Origin: CAZQIC01 sp964593555
GTDB lineage: Bacteria > Bacteroidota > Bacteroidia > JAFLBG01
NCBI GenBank assembly: GCA_964593555.1
Contig: CAZQIC010000019.1
Location: forward strand, 1 to 50,162
Length of the DNA stretch: 50,162 nt
Direction of reading: 5' to 3'
This document shows positions 23,463 through 32,608 of the stretch, piece after piece. Each line of letters starts with the position of its first letter. Positions within the stretch are counted from its first letter, which is position 1. The position numbers and the translations under genes are program-made. The notes beneath the pieces are model-generated. The model was not told where the DNA came from and did not search any database. It was given only the letters and a program-made list of their open reading frames with translations.

Positions 23463-25847
23463 TTATTTCATAATTATTTTCGTGATTCTTTTCTCATTTC
23501 CAACAACAACTTCCACAAAGTAAATTCCTGTTGCGAAATTTTCTTTGCTTATTTTTTTGTTGTAATTACCCTGGAAGTTCTCAAGTCTTTCATTGTAAAC
23601 TAACAACCCAAGTGTGTTCATGATATTGACCTCTCCGTTACCTTTTTGTTCAGTATTAAAACTCAGGGTGAAGCTGCCATTGTTGCTTGGGTTAGGGTAA
23701 ATACTAACCTGGAAATTAGCAGCCGCCAATTTAGGTACATTGCTAAGCACATCAACATAAATGGTGTCAGATGCTGTACAACCGTTGTGATCTGTTACTG
23801 TAACAAGGTATTGTCCTGTGGTTGTTACCGTTATCATTTGGCTCGTTTCTCCGGTACTCCAGCTGAATGAAGCTCCTGCGTTTCCTGCGTCTAATACTGC
23901 GCTTGTTGCAACAACCATGTCACTTCCAAGATAAACTGTCGGAGGCTGGTTAACAATGATGTTTATTGTATCCGATGCGATGCAAATTCCGTTTCTTACT
24001 GTTACGCAATACATCCCAGTGTTACAAGCATTTTTCGATGGATAATTACCTCCGCTACACCATTGGTAATAGGTGGCGCCTGTAGTATATGCGTCCAGTA
24101 GAATACAACCGCAAACTGTTGTGTCAGGTCCAAAGTTTAAATGAATGGTTCCGTTGGTGATGTCTACGATAATTGTGTCTGATGCAAAGCATCCTCTCGA
24201 GTCAATCACATTAACATAGTATGTTCCGCTTACATACACAAAAATAGTTTGTGTAGTTGCGCCAGTACTCCAGGAATAATAAGCACCCTGAATTCCTGCA
24301 TCCAGCATTATGGAATCATCTTTACAAGTTATCATTGTGGTGTCAGAACCCAGATCTACCGTGAGAGATCCAGGAGTTATTGTAACATCAATAGAATCGG
24401 TTGCAGTGCAGTCCCCCTGGTTTGTAACAACAACATTATATGATCCTGTTGCATTAACATGAATTGTTTGAGTTGTTTCTGCTGTACTCCATAAATATAC
24501 CATTCCCGGATTTCCTGCTTCAAGTGTTAATGAACCTGTACATGTTACAAGTGTTGTGTCGCTTCCTAGGTCAACAATAAGTTCAGGTAATACAGTAATA
24601 TTAATTGTGTCTGATGCTGTGCAGTTTCCTTTTATTGTAGTAACATAGTATGAACCCGTAGCTGTAACGGTTATTGTTTGTGTTGTCGCTCCTGTGTTCC
24701 ATACGTAAATTAATCCGGGATAACCTGCATCAAGTGTAACGCTTTCTCCAAAACAAACTGTGGTATCGTTTCCAAGTTTCGCTTTAGCTTCTTCTAAAAT
24801 AATAACAGAAACAATATTACTTTCTGTTGTATATCCCAAAAATGTACATCCTATTGTTCTTGCGCATCTTATATAATATGTAGTTTGAAAAATGCTATCC
24901 GGACTATAAGATGGTGAATTGGCTCCTGGAATTGGAACCCAATAAGGATTTCCGTAAGTATTCGCGGTATCTACATAACTATACAACCATTGATAAGTAA
25001 TTGATTCTCCCGGATTGGAGGTAGCATCCATTACACTAACAAGGGTGTCCGGTTTAAACGGACCGCAATGTATCTGGTCGTATCCAATTACTCCCGGAGT
25101 TAAAACATTTGTATGTCCTGTAACTATTACGGTATCTGTAACAGTACACTGTAAAGAATCTGTAACTGCAAGTACATATGTTCCCGCCATATTAATAGTA
25201 GGTGTAAGTGTATTTGCTCCTGATACAATATTGCCACCATTATAGGCATGCCATTGTATAATTGGTCCATGAACAAAAGTAGAGCCATACAGGATCGCGT
25301 CTGTCCAATAGCATTTTAGATTAACATTTGGTCCTGCGTTTGCGCTCGACATACAGTTACAAGCCCCGCTTCCTCCATTTGCTCCTGTAATTAATCGTCC
25401 GCCTGTGCTATAAAAATTACCAGGGCCAAATTGATAGATCACACAACCTTTAACAAAGTCGATCTGGAAATAACAATTTGGTATTATAACTGTTAAGCAG
25501 TGTGTTTGCCCGCAAGCAAATGTCTGGCTATCCATATCATAAATTGTTTGGAGATATGCAGTATTAACATCGAATGTGGCGCTAGGTGCGCTATAACTAA
25601 CCAATGAAAATATTGTGGGATCTGATCCGGGACTTACTTCAAAGCAAACTTTTACAGTATCGCCTGAAAAAACATTGCCGGATAGTGATCCTACACTGTT
25701 CCCGTTAACAGAGTATAAAATGTTGACTGCATCGCCGTTGCCGTAATTCTGGCAATCCGGATCTGCAAATGCACAAAAAGGTAAACCAAGCGCCAGCATC
25801 GCCGCGATAGTTTTTCCCTTAATTTTTTTTAGTAATTTCTTTTTCAT
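23463..25847 (-). CDS. Repeat adhesin with T9SS type A sorting domain
   Basis: The 794-residue protein has a signal peptide at about 1-28 (ends FA, then DPDCQNYGNG). A Cys-containing N-terminal domain (30-170) is followed by PKD-like modules. At about 355-705 there are five consecutive units of the form LG.DTT......LDAG..G..Y.WSTG.TTQTI.V...G.Y.V.V....C.A.DTI. The last ~80 residues are the type A sorting domain (VSIYPNPSNNGSF...GIYFVEVVVGNEKRITKIIMK). This is a cell-surface or released adhesin secreted by T9SS; the ligand is unknown. Unit 4 has lost its WSTG motif (YYQWCSG instead). A single gene with a TAAATTTG box upstream. Confidence 0.85.
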   Translation of the reverse strand: MKKKLLKKIKGKTIAAMLALGLPFCAFADPDCQNYGNGDAVNILYSVNGNSVGSLSGNVFSGDTVKVCFEVSPGSDPTIFSLVSYSAPSATFDVNTAYLQTIYDMDSQTFACGQTHCLTVIIPNCYFQIDFVKGCVIYQFGPGNFYSTGGRLITGANGGSGACNCMSSANAGPNVNLKCYWTDAILYGSTFVHGPIIQWHAYNGGNIVSGANTLTPTINMAGTYVLAVTDSLQCTVTDTVIVTGHTNVLTPGVIGYDQIHCGPFKPDTLVSVMDATSNPGESITYQWLYSYVDTANTYGNPYWVPIPGANSPSYSPDSIFQTTYYIRCARTIGCTFLGYTTESNIVSVIILEEAKAKLGNDTTVCFGESVTLDAGYPGLIYVWNTGATTQTITVTATGSYYVTTIKGNCTASDTINITVLPELIVDLGSDTTLVTCTGSLTLEAGNPGMVYLWSTAETTQTIHVNATGSYNVVVTNQGDCTATDSIDVTITPGSLTVDLGSDTTMITCKDDSIMLDAGIQGAYYSWSTGATTQTIFVYVSGTYYVNVIDSRGCFASDTIIVDITNGTIHLNFGPDTTVCGCILLDAYTTGATYYQWCSGGNYPSKNACNTGMYCVTVRNGICIASDTINIIVNQPPTVYLGSDMVVATSAVLDAGNAGASFSWSTGETSQMITVTTTGQYLVTVTDHNGCTASDTIYVDVLSNVPKLAAANFQVSIYPNPSNNGSFTLSFNTEQKGNGEVNIMNTLGLLVYNERLENFQGNYNKKISKENFATGIYFVEVVVGNEKRITKIIMK
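23742..24786 (-). repeat. Coding region of five degenerate tandem Ig-like units
   Basis: Units of roughly 70 codons recur within the adhesin gene, recognisable by the shared strings GxDTT, LDAG, WSTG and ASDTI. The DNA is diverged, so slippage is unlikely; the repeats are ancient duplications. Boundaries are approximate. Confidence 0.6.
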
Positions 25848-25905
25848 GAGGTTGAGGTTTTTGTTTTAATAAATTTTAATTGCAATAGTGAATTGATTTC
25901 TGCAA

Positions 25906-25913
25906 CAAATTTA
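25906..25913 (-). promoter_or_regulatory. Candidate -7 box of the adhesin gene
   Basis: The minus strand reads TAAATTTG, 58 bases before ATG 25847. The surrounding 305-base gap (25848-26152) holds this box and the terminator at 26058-26097; I see nothing else in it. Confidence 0.4.
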
Positions 25914-26057
25914 TCCCACACTAACTACATGAGTTTTGCTAATTCGTTAAGGAGGTCTTTTAAGTAGCTTAAGGAATAGAAAAAAATGGTACGGGTTTTT
26001 CTGTAGAATTTATTTTACAGAAGGATTAAAAAATGAAATTTTTTCGGATATGTCAAA

Positions 26058-26097
26058 TAAAAACAGCCTATTTACCAGTAAAGATAAATAGGGCTGT
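26058..26097 (-). terminator. Terminator of the Omp28-like gene
   Basis: On the minus strand ACAGCCCTATTTA (26097-26085) pairs with TAAATAGGCTGT (26074-26063) with one bulged base, followed by TTTT. It lies 56 bases beyond the stop of the gene at 26153. Confidence 0.75.
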
Positions 26098-26152
26098 GAT
26101 AACGTAAGAAAAATCTGGGGAGATTATTGCTTACCGTTTTTTGAATGGGGAA

Positions 26153-28108
26153 TTATCTGCTCACAGAAACTTTTTTGGTGAAAGAATGTGTTCCTGCGTT
26201 TATGGTAATAAAATAAATACCATTGCTTAAACTTTCATTGTTTAATTCTATTTTATTTGTTCCCTGGTTCATTTGTCCTTTGTTTATAGAGTATACCATT
26301 TGGCCAATAGAGTTGTAAATGTTTACTGTTACATTTTCATTGTATTCCAGGTTAAGAGTTAAACTTGTTTTATCTGAGAACGGATTTGGATAAACAGAGA
26401 ATTGATTGTTTGATGATTGTTCAGTTATTTCTGTTGCTACAGTTCCGATCGTCACATTGTCAATATACATATCATTGCCTCCATTATTGATAGCTTTAAA
26501 TTTAACAAGTACACTTCCTTGTCCCGCATAGCTGCTCAGGTCAACTGATTCCTTGCGCCACTCTGTTGATGTCGGTGTGAAAACTGTGTTGTGTGGAACG
26601 AGTGCCGATTTTGTTTTTAAATTACTTCCCGATTTAGCGAACAATGCATTGGACCATGTTGCACCACAATCGTCAGAAACATAAATTTCAAGCGTATCGT
26701 TGCTGGCGCTTGTCATTTGTGCATATGCCAGGTCAAAATTCAAAAATTGATTTCCGCTAAGTGCAGACATATCAAACATTGGGGGATATAATTCATCCAC
26801 AGTTCCTAAATGCATTGAAGGGTCATTTGCGAACCATGATTCATAAGAAACATAATAAATACGTGCAGCTTTAGATGACAAACCAAAGCCTCCCGCAGAC
26901 ATAGTTCCAAACCATCCCCAAAGAGGGGCATCAATGTTATTGATGGTCCAGCCCATAGGAAGGTTGCCAATAGATGTGTTTGTTTCAAAATCGGTTGTAT
27001 GATTTGTTGTAGAAGTAAAATAGTGTTTGGTTAGTTGGTCATTGATTGAATTATGATCAGTGCCTGCTGCTGCGGTTAATCCTGTATAATAAACGGTAAG
27101 TGTGTGTGACATTGTTGCATTTGGGAATGTAGAAGAAAGGAGCGATACATTTACTGATTGTCCGCTTGCTAAAGTTCCTGTCCATTGTGTTGAATCGTAC
27201 GAACTGTTGTCAATGCTAAAATGTATCATTGCGGAACTCAGAGTAGCGCTTCCTAAATTTTTAAGTGTAACCTGCGGCAATGTTGATACTGAACAAAAAT
27301 AGTCGTTATCAATAGTAAGATTGGCATCGCATTTTAACAAGATAGGTGCGCTATATGCTGCCTGTATCACATTTTTATTTCCATCATCTTGTATAAAACC
27401 AACCAACGCAATTTCGTTAAGGTCATAAATATAAGAAGGGATAATAATTTTAAAATCGAATGTATCGGCCTGCGTATTGATCCAGCTGCTTACTAATGTT
27501 GTGCCGTTAGCGTCTGGTACCATTTTGCGCATTACATCATGGAAATTTTTTTCGCCATTGGATCCGGGGGCAGTGTTAAAATGTATTTCTTTTTCTTCAA
27601 GAGCGATACGAAGTTTAAGTGTTCCACTTGCGGTGAATGCCTGGCTGGCCTGGATAATACATTTAATATTTAATGAATCTTCATTTGCAGTATAACTGTG
27701 TGTGAGATTCATGGTAAAAGGTGATGTCACGGAATACCTTGTGTTGATATGGCTTTGTGAAAAGTGTTGTGGATTCCCGGTTCCTGTTCCTCCCGGACTA
27801 ACGGCACCTTCAAATCGCCCATAAGGCGCTCCGGTAACACTATAATATGTTTGTCTTACACCTACTTCTGAAGTGTTTTGTCCGTATAAAGAATTTGGGC
27901 CAGCCGAACTTGGTATTGGACATTGATATTTTATGGAAACTATTTTTGAAGGATGTTTACCTAATACTGAGTTCAGGATCGGGTTAACGGTTGCGCAGGG
28001 GGTGCAATTTTCACCGGTAAATTCTTCGTAAAGCTCAAGTCGCTGTGATTGAGAGAAAACTAAAGAAGAAAATAATATTGTAAAAGCGGATAAGTAAATT
28101 TTTTTCAT
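26153..28108 (-). CDS. Omp28-like T9SS type A protein with thioredoxin-like N-terminal domain
   Basis: From ATG 28108 (MKKIYLSAFTILFSS) this is a 651-residue protein with a signal peptide; a further in-frame TTG at 28171 is not credible. The mature N-terminus, LELYEEFTGENCTPCATVNPIL, is a thioredoxin-like fold with CTPC, typical of Omp28-related proteins. A central beta domain with an Ig-like linker (about 270-370) follows. A cleaved-adhesin/MAM-like lectin domain lies at about 375-560 (DFET....LP.GWT..N.D, ending KFKAINNGGNDMYIDNVTI). A type A sorting domain finishes the protein (SVYPNPFSDKTSL...GIYFITI). It probably acts as a surface adhesin; a redox role for CTPC is possible but unproven. 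Confidence 0.85.
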   Translation of the reverse strand: MKKIYLSAFTILFSSLVFSQSQRLELYEEFTGENCTPCATVNPILNSVLGKHPSKIVSIKYQCPIPSSAGPNSLYGQNTSEVGVRQTYYSVTGAPYGRFEGAVSPGGTGTGNPQHFSQSHINTRYSVTSPFTMNLTHSYTANEDSLNIKCIIQASQAFTASGTLKLRIALEEKEIHFNTAPGSNGEKNFHDVMRKMVPDANGTTLVSSWINTQADTFDFKIIIPSYIYDLNEIALVGFIQDDGNKNVIQAAYSAPILLKCDANLTIDNDYFCSVSTLPQVTLKNLGSATLSSAMIHFSIDNSSYDSTQWTGTLASGQSVNVSLLSSTFPNATMSHTLTVYYTGLTAAAGTDHNSINDQLTKHYFTSTTNHTTDFETNTSIGNLPMGWTINNIDAPLWGWFGTMSAGGFGLSSKAARIYYVSYESWFANDPSMHLGTVDELYPPMFDMSALSGNQFLNFDLAYAQMTSASNDTLEIYVSDDCGATWSNALFAKSGSNLKTKSALVPHNTVFTPTSTEWRKESVDLSSYAGQGSVLVKFKAINNGGNDMYIDNVTIGTVATEITEQSSNNQFSVYPNPFSDKTSLTLNLEYNENVTVNIYNSIGQMVYSINKGQMNQGTNKIELNNESLSNGIYFITINAGTHSFTKKVSVSR

Positions 28109-28331
28109 GGAACGATCGGTCTTTTGTTTAGAAATTATCTGGTACAAAATAATCCCAACCCGTCCTCTCAACCAATCTTTTAATAGTTATATCATAAGAT
28201 TCATATGCGGGCAAAAACGTTTTAAAATCGCGGATTGCAGAAGGAATGCTAAATATGGTGGCTGAAAAACTACAGTTTATTTACACGAAGCTATAGGCTT
28301 CGCCGAACAGGGGGTATAGGCAGTTTTTTTA

Positions 28332-28688
28332 TCAGTCATTACACCTAACCTCAAACACTTTATTTGTCAATGTGTCAAAGTGGATGTTTAGGTCAAAGAG
28401 CCAAACACCACCAAGTCCAAATGGCCCAGTCTTTAAGCCTATATCAACTGGATAACCGAAATTACCTGTTGTATCCCCTTGGCCACCCAATAAGCTTAAT
28501 ATTTCTATTTTTGATTTGCCAATAAGAATGCTGTCTTCAATAATATTATCTACCATTTTACCCCGTGTCCTTCTGTCTCCATGAAGCCATTCTTCCTGAT
28601 CAAACTTCATTTTTTCTTTCTCTGGCCCCGGTCCACATCCGAAACCCAATAAAATCAAAGGAAAAATAAAAAGTAAACTTGGCTTCAT
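28332..28688 (-). CDS. Small lipoprotein with BamE/SmpA-like fold
   Basis: The protein has 118 residues. A lipoprotein signal ends LLGFGC18. The mature part has the helix-helix-strand order of BamE/SmpA-like domains (W....RR.RG.MV..II....LIGKSKIEILSLLG) followed by strands ending WLFDLNIHFDTLTNKVFEVRC. In BamE the fold supports outer-membrane assembly, but many such small lipoproteins have unrelated roles, so no function is claimed. It lies upstream of the Omp28-like gene on the same strand, 223 bases away; that gap contains only a weak hairpin. Confidence 0.65.
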   Translation of the reverse strand: MKPSLLFIFPLILLGFGCGPGPEKEKMKFDQEEWLHGDRRTRGKMVDNIIEDSILIGKSKIEILSLLGGQGDTTGNFGYPVDIGLKTGPFGLGGVWLFDLNIHFDTLTNKVFEVRCND

Positions 28689-28756
28689 TACTTTATGTCG
28701 TCTTGTTTCACTTCAATTATGCAGGCAGTAAGCGCCACCCAATTTGAGTCTTGTTT

Positions 28757-29046
28757 TTAATTTTTTAATGTCCATGAATCAGTGGTCCAACTGTATTCGA
28801 ACTCGGCCTGATCAATTGCATCTTCTACTGTCTCATGAAAGGTGTCCGTTATTGACTCCCATTTTTCATTGCAACCAAATAAATAAACACCTTCTCTTTA
28901 TTATAGACACATATTGCAAGTCCATACATTGGTCCAAGCAATATGTTTCCCGAATATTGTTTTGTCTGTTCGGTGAACTTGTGTGTCTGATTAATTATTA
29001 CGTACTGTATTACTTTTGCTCCACCTATTTTATCTGGAATTTGCAT
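28757..29046 (-). pseudogene. Small protein gene broken by a frameshift
   Basis: The ATG at 29046 opens MQIPDKIGGAKVIQY, which continues to ..GLAICVYNKEK. After about 28895 that frame gives a foreign tail and stops. The neighbouring frame continues naturally as GVYLFGCNEKWESITDTF and then HETVEDAIDQAEFEYSW, ending at TAA 28757. Joined, the two parts make about 96 residues of a small bacterial family in which I recall a hydrophobic GLAIC.Y strand, then W..ITDT.H....EDA..QAE.E. The interval length is not a multiple of three. A sequencing error in the draft assembly is as likely as a real mutation. Confidence 0.65.
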
Positions 29047-29159
29047 TTTCTGTTTTTTGAAATCTCTTGCGCTTATTACCTATAACTGGTTATAACCGCC
29101 AGGGTGGTCAAGCGCACAACTAATATACTAAAAACTTGTATTTATCCCTTGTACTTTAC

Positions 29160-29202
29160 GGGATATGCGAAGGTTTTTTGTTTTCCAAGTTACGCATATC
29201 CC
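29160..29202. repeat. Exact 10-bp inverted repeat GGGATATGCG / CGCATATCCC
   Basis: The arms lie at 29160-29169 and 29193-29202 with a 23-base T-rich spacer, in the gap between the frameshifted gene and the heptamer array. No T run follows closely, so it is not a clear terminator. The role is unknown. Confidence 0.4.
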
Positions 29203-29252
29203 ATCCTGTATTTGTGTTGTGAATTTATACAATACTATTCTACTTTTCTTAT

Positions 29253-29308
29253 TCCCAACTCCCAACTCCCAACTCCCAACTCCCAACTTCCAGCTTCCAA
29301 CTCCCAAC
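29253..29308. repeat. Heptamer array (TCCCAAC)n, eight units
   Basis: Five exact TCCCAAC units are followed by TTCCAGC, TTCCAAC and TCCCAAC, filling 56 bases. The array ends seven bases from the stop of the helical-repeat gene at 29316. Its unit is related to the array at 48954-49016. Confidence 0.9.
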
Positions 29309-29315
29309 TTCTTCC

Positions 29316-30794
29316 TCACTTCCTCTTCACCTTTCCATCAATCCATTCTATATAATCAAAGTACTCACGTACGACCGCTTCCTTTTTATCTTTAAATGCT
29401 TCTGTAAGTTTTTCCCTGAGCTGGCTGTAACCTTCCTCTGTTTTTTTTGTGTCGTCGGTTTTTAATACATAAGTTTTAAAAAAATCAATGATGGCGATGT
29501 CGGCTTTTAAAGTTGTTTTGGCCCGTATCAATGATTTTAATGCGGATTCAAGCAGATCCATCTTGTTCATTTCAAAATATAAAATTAACCGAATGGTTTG
29601 CACCGCCTCAACAATGTCTTTTCGTATACCCGTATATGGTAAATTAATAATGCGGTTAAGCCATTGTATGGCCTGTGAATATTTTTTCGCGCCAAAGTAA
29701 CAGTTAAAGCTTAACAGGTATAGGTTAAATATGTGATGCTTGGGAATGGATGAAGTATCTTCTGTTTTGTTTGATAAAACTTCCTTATCATATTTTTCGG
29801 ATATGCGAATTCCTTTTTCAAAATCGCTAAGCATTTTATAAATGTATATCCTCAACAATACCTTCATAAAATCCATATAACGCTGATCGGGAACAGACGG
29901 TAATATCATGTTATCCAGTTCATCAATATTTTTCAACGCCAGCTCATATTTTTTTATTTCAATTTCGCAGAGTATACAATTGATGATGCACAAATACAGG
30001 TGACGGTATTTCCACTCGGGTAAAAAATCGCTGTCGACGATCAGCGTTTTCATTTGTGTAATTAATTTATGAGCGCCCTTAAAATCGTGCTGGTTAAAAT
30101 GGTAGAGGAACTTACTGTGTATGGCAAGCATTTGGCCATGCTTGGTGCCCGCCATAGAAGGTTCCGTAAGCAGGGGAGAACTCATTAGTTTTTGCATTTC
30201 CCTGTCACTCTCCATATCACTCATTTGTCCTTTTGAGTGTGAGTGGTTGGAAACCGTGTTCATTAAAATACTATACGCAGTTTCGTTGCTAAGTTTTTCT
30301 ATGGCATGTTGAATATTTTTATTCAGCTGCAATGTTCTTTTAAAAGCGCTTTCCGAACCGGTGTTTACAGAGAAGAGGATGTAGCGCTGAAATTTATACA
30401 ACTCAATGAGGTAAGAATAACTTTCGTGTTTCAGTGCAAGGGTAATTCCTTTTTTTATTTGCTTTTCGGCCTGTGTAAGTAATCCCTTGTTGTAAAGCAG
30501 GTACGAAGTTTCCAGCACCTGGTGAATATGACCTGTTGCTAATTTCTTTTTATGAAACGTGCGCAGGCAGTCGAGCACAATAGTGTACAATTTATTTTTA
30601 GCCGCCGAAAAATGAATGATCTTTAATTCGCTTTGAATTGCTTTTTCGTTGTATTCTTTTTGTTCCAGTATTTTATCGAAAATTTTTACATAAAGCTTGT
30701 CACCCGCTTGAAGATGTGAGTGCAATTTGAAATATCTTTTCTCCTGTTTGCTTAGCGACTTTATTAATTGAACAAGGGCATCTTGTTGTTTCAT
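29316..30794 (-). CDS. Helical-repeat protein, family of unknown function (paralogue B)
   Basis: This is a full-length paralogue (492 residues from ATG 30794) of the protein encoded at 13967-15451. The start MKQQDALVQLIKSLSKQEKRYFKL aligns directly with the paralogue, so I chose it over the ATG 14 codons upstream. No signal peptide, membrane segment or catalytic motif is visible; the protein is helical throughout, with TPR-like turns (AEKQIKKGITLALKH, LALKNIDELDNM). The end, EYFDYIEWIDGKVKRK, is the shared family motif. It stands alone, divergent from the phosphate-transport genes. Unlike paralogue A it has no small gene after it; a heptamer repeat array takes that place. Confidence 0.72.
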   Translation of the reverse strand: MKQQDALVQLIKSLSKQEKRYFKLHSHLQAGDKLYVKIFDKILEQKEYNEKAIQSELKIIHFSAAKNKLYTIVLDCLRTFHKKKLATGHIHQVLETSYLLYNKGLLTQAEKQIKKGITLALKHESYSYLIELYKFQRYILFSVNTGSESAFKRTLQLNKNIQHAIEKLSNETAYSILMNTVSNHSHSKGQMSDMESDREMQKLMSSPLLTEPSMAGTKHGQMLAIHSKFLYHFNQHDFKGAHKLITQMKTLIVDSDFLPEWKYRHLYLCIINCILCEIEIKKYELALKNIDELDNMILPSVPDQRYMDFMKVLLRIYIYKMLSDFEKGIRISEKYDKEVLSNKTEDTSSIPKHHIFNLYLLSFNCYFGAKKYSQAIQWLNRIINLPYTGIRKDIVEAVQTIRLILYFEMNKMDLLESALKSLIRAKTTLKADIAIIDFFKTYVLKTDDTKKTEEGYSQLREKLTEAFKDKKEAVVREYFDYIEWIDGKVKRK

Positions 30795-30934
30795 TGGAAA
30801 GGTTAAATAATGTATTAAATATAGTAAAATATGCATAAAAATGGCTATTTTGTATATATGGCAATGTTAATAAACAATGAAAATCTCTTTCTAAATCTTA
30901 CAGCATCTTAAAGCAAACCGTATTCGCATTTTGT

Positions 30935-30942
30935 TACCTTTG
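30935..30942 (+). promoter_or_regulatory. Candidate -7 box of the phosphate transport operon
   Basis: TACCTTTG matches TAnnTTTG, 21 bases before ATG 30964. No -33 TTG is seen. Confidence 0.45.
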
Positions 30943-30963
30943 AGTCCCTAATTATTATTTTAT

Positions 30964-31605
30964 ATGGCAGGTATTATTCAGTTTTTTATTCCGCAAGACA
31001 AGCAATTTTTTCCGCTTTTTGAGAAAGCTACCGGCAACCTGAAAAACATTTCAAGAGCCCTTGTGGAGATGGTAAATATTCGGAGTATAGAGGATAGGAG
31101 GGTTTATATAAAAAAGATCGAGGATTTTGAACACATGGGTGATTCAATAACTCACGATATATTTAATAAGCTTAGTGTAAATTTTATTACTCCGTTTGAT
31201 AGGGAAGATATTCATGCCTTGGTTTCTGCGATTGATGATGTGGCAGATTTTATTCATGGAGCTGCAAAACGAATGGATCTTTATAAGGTTGGAGAATTAA
31301 GTACTTCCATTGTTAAATTGGCAGAACTCATTGAGAAATCGGCGGATGAACTGAATAACGCTGTGGTTGAATTAAAGGATATGAAGAATATTATAAAAAT
31401 AAAGGAGGCATGTGTAAGAGTTAATAGCATTGAAAACCATGCTGATGATATTTTTGATATGGCGGTAGCAAAATTATTTGATGAGGAAAAAAACGCGATA
31501 GAGTTAATTAAAATAAAAGAAATTCTTTCTGCTCTTGAAACTGCTACCGATAAATGTGAAGATGCTGCGAATGTGATTCAGTCAATTGTTGTAAAACACG
31601 CTTAA
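30964..31605 (+). CDS. DUF47 (PhoU-like) phosphate transport accessory protein
   Basis: The protein has 213 residues and is all-helical, of the DUF47/PhoU-like family (often called Pit accessory protein). Metal-contacting acidic helix motifs are visible: EDFEHMGDSITHDIF (about 52-66), AIDDVADFIHG (about 88-98) and ALETATDKCEDAANVI. Members pair with PiT phosphate permeases and are thought to modulate them. The downstream gene, 8 bases on, is such a permease, which supports the assignment. It acts at the cytoplasmic face. Confidence 0.88.
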   Translation: MAGIIQFFIPQDKQFFPLFEKATGNLKNISRALVEMVNIRSIEDRRVYIKKIEDFEHMGDSITHDIFNKLSVNFITPFDREDIHALVSAIDDVADFIHGAAKRMDLYKVGELSTSIVKLAELIEKSADELNNAVVELKDMKNIIKIKEACVRVNSIENHADDIFDMAVAKLFDEEKNAIELIKIKEILSALETATDKCEDAANVIQSIVVKHA

Positions 31606-31613
31606 GCCCGTTT

Positions 31614-32600
31614 ATGAGTTTTCTTTTTATTATAATCGCTCTTGCATTGATCTTTGATTTTATCAATGGTTTTCATGATGCCGCTAATTCAATAGCAACG
31701 GTTGTTTCTACCAGAGTACTCACGCCTTTGCAGGCGGTGATCTGGGCAGCAGCATTTAACATGATCGCATACTGGATATTTGAATTGAAGGTGGCTGATA
31801 CAGTCTCGAAAACTGTTAAGCTTGATTTTATTACTCTTGAAGTGGTTTGTGCCGGACTTATTGCATCAATTATCTGGAATCTATTTACCTGGTGGAAAGG
31901 TATTCCTTCCAGTTCTTCTCATACACTTATAGGGGGTTTTGCTGGTGCCGGAATTGCTAATGCGGGAAGTTTTCATGCGGTAGAACTTTCAAAAATTATG
32001 CCGGTGGTATATTTTATTGTTCTGGCGCCATTGATCGGTATGCTTATGTCAATTATTATTCACGTGATCACCATTAATATTTGTAAAAATTCAAATCCCA
32101 CAAAAGTGGATAAAATCTTTCGAAAATTGCAATTACTTTCCTCAGCCGCATACAGTCTTGGTCATGGCGGTAATGATGCGCAGAAGGTGATGGGAATTAT
32201 TGCAGCAGCAATGGTTTCGCAGGGTGCTATCGGGGATATAAAAGAACTTCCGGAATGGGTGCCGCTTGCATGTTATACTGCAATTGCATTAGGTACAATG
32301 TTTGGCGGGTGGAAAATTGTAAAAACAATGGGACAAAAAGTTACTAAGCTTACTCCCTTTGAAGGATTTAGTGCAGAAACGGCGGGAGCTCTTACACTTT
32401 TCGCGACACAGTATTTTAAAATACCTGTAAGTACTACTCACACTATTACAGGTTCCATTGTGGGAGTGGGATTAACAAAAAGAATTTCTGCTGTAAGGTG
32501 GGGTGTAACGCTTAATCTTGTTTGGGCATGGGTACTTACGATACCGGTATCGGCGCTTTTAGCATCAATTGTTTTTTACATACTTCACGCTGCTCTTTAG
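31614..32600 (+). CDS. PiT-family inorganic phosphate permease
   Basis: The 328-residue polytopic inner-membrane protein (about ten helices) carries both PiT signatures. The N-terminal one is FINGFHDAANSIATVVSTRVLTP (about 16-38) with SSSSHTLIGGF near residue 105; the C-terminal repeat is SLGHGGNDAQKVMGI (about 178-192) with PVSTTHTITGSIVG near residue 275. It imports phosphate or metal-phosphate with protons or sodium. It follows the DUF47 gene by 8 bases in one operon. The stop lies 8 bases from the convergent zinc-ribbon gene, leaving no room for a terminator between them. Confidence 0.92.
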   Translation: MSFLFIIIALALIFDFINGFHDAANSIATVVSTRVLTPLQAVIWAAAFNMIAYWIFELKVADTVSKTVKLDFITLEVVCAGLIASIIWNLFTWWKGIPSSSSHTLIGGFAGAGIANAGSFHAVELSKIMPVVYFIVLAPLIGMLMSIIIHVITINICKNSNPTKVDKIFRKLQLLSSAAYSLGHGGNDAQKVMGIIAAAMVSQGAIGDIKELPEWVPLACYTAIALGTMFGGWKIVKTMGQKVTKLTPFEGFSAETAGALTLFATQYFKIPVSTTHTITGSIVGVGLTKRISAVRWGVTLNLVWAWVLTIPVSALLASIVFYILHAAL

Positions 32601-32608
32601 CGCGGTAT

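Noticed and set aside
23742..24786. CRISPR-like or satellite DNA repeats
   Set aside because: The periodicity is at protein level with diverged DNA; these are Ig-like modules of one adhesin gene.
28109..28171. Longer start (TTG 28171) of the Omp28-like protein
   Set aside because: ATG 28108 begins a classical signal peptide; the extension is charged and unlike the family.
28280..28330. Small hairpin CGAAGC/GCTTCG as a terminator
   Set aside because: The stem is only six bases and is not followed directly by a T run on the strand of the neighbouring genes.
28744..29085. Plus-strand reading frame of 113 codons
   Set aside because: The opposite strand encodes a recognisable, frameshifted small protein; the plus-strand product has no coherent features.
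29104..29395. Plus- and minus-strand frames across the heptamer array
   Set aside because: Their products are translations of the (TCCCAAC)n repeat and have no other support.
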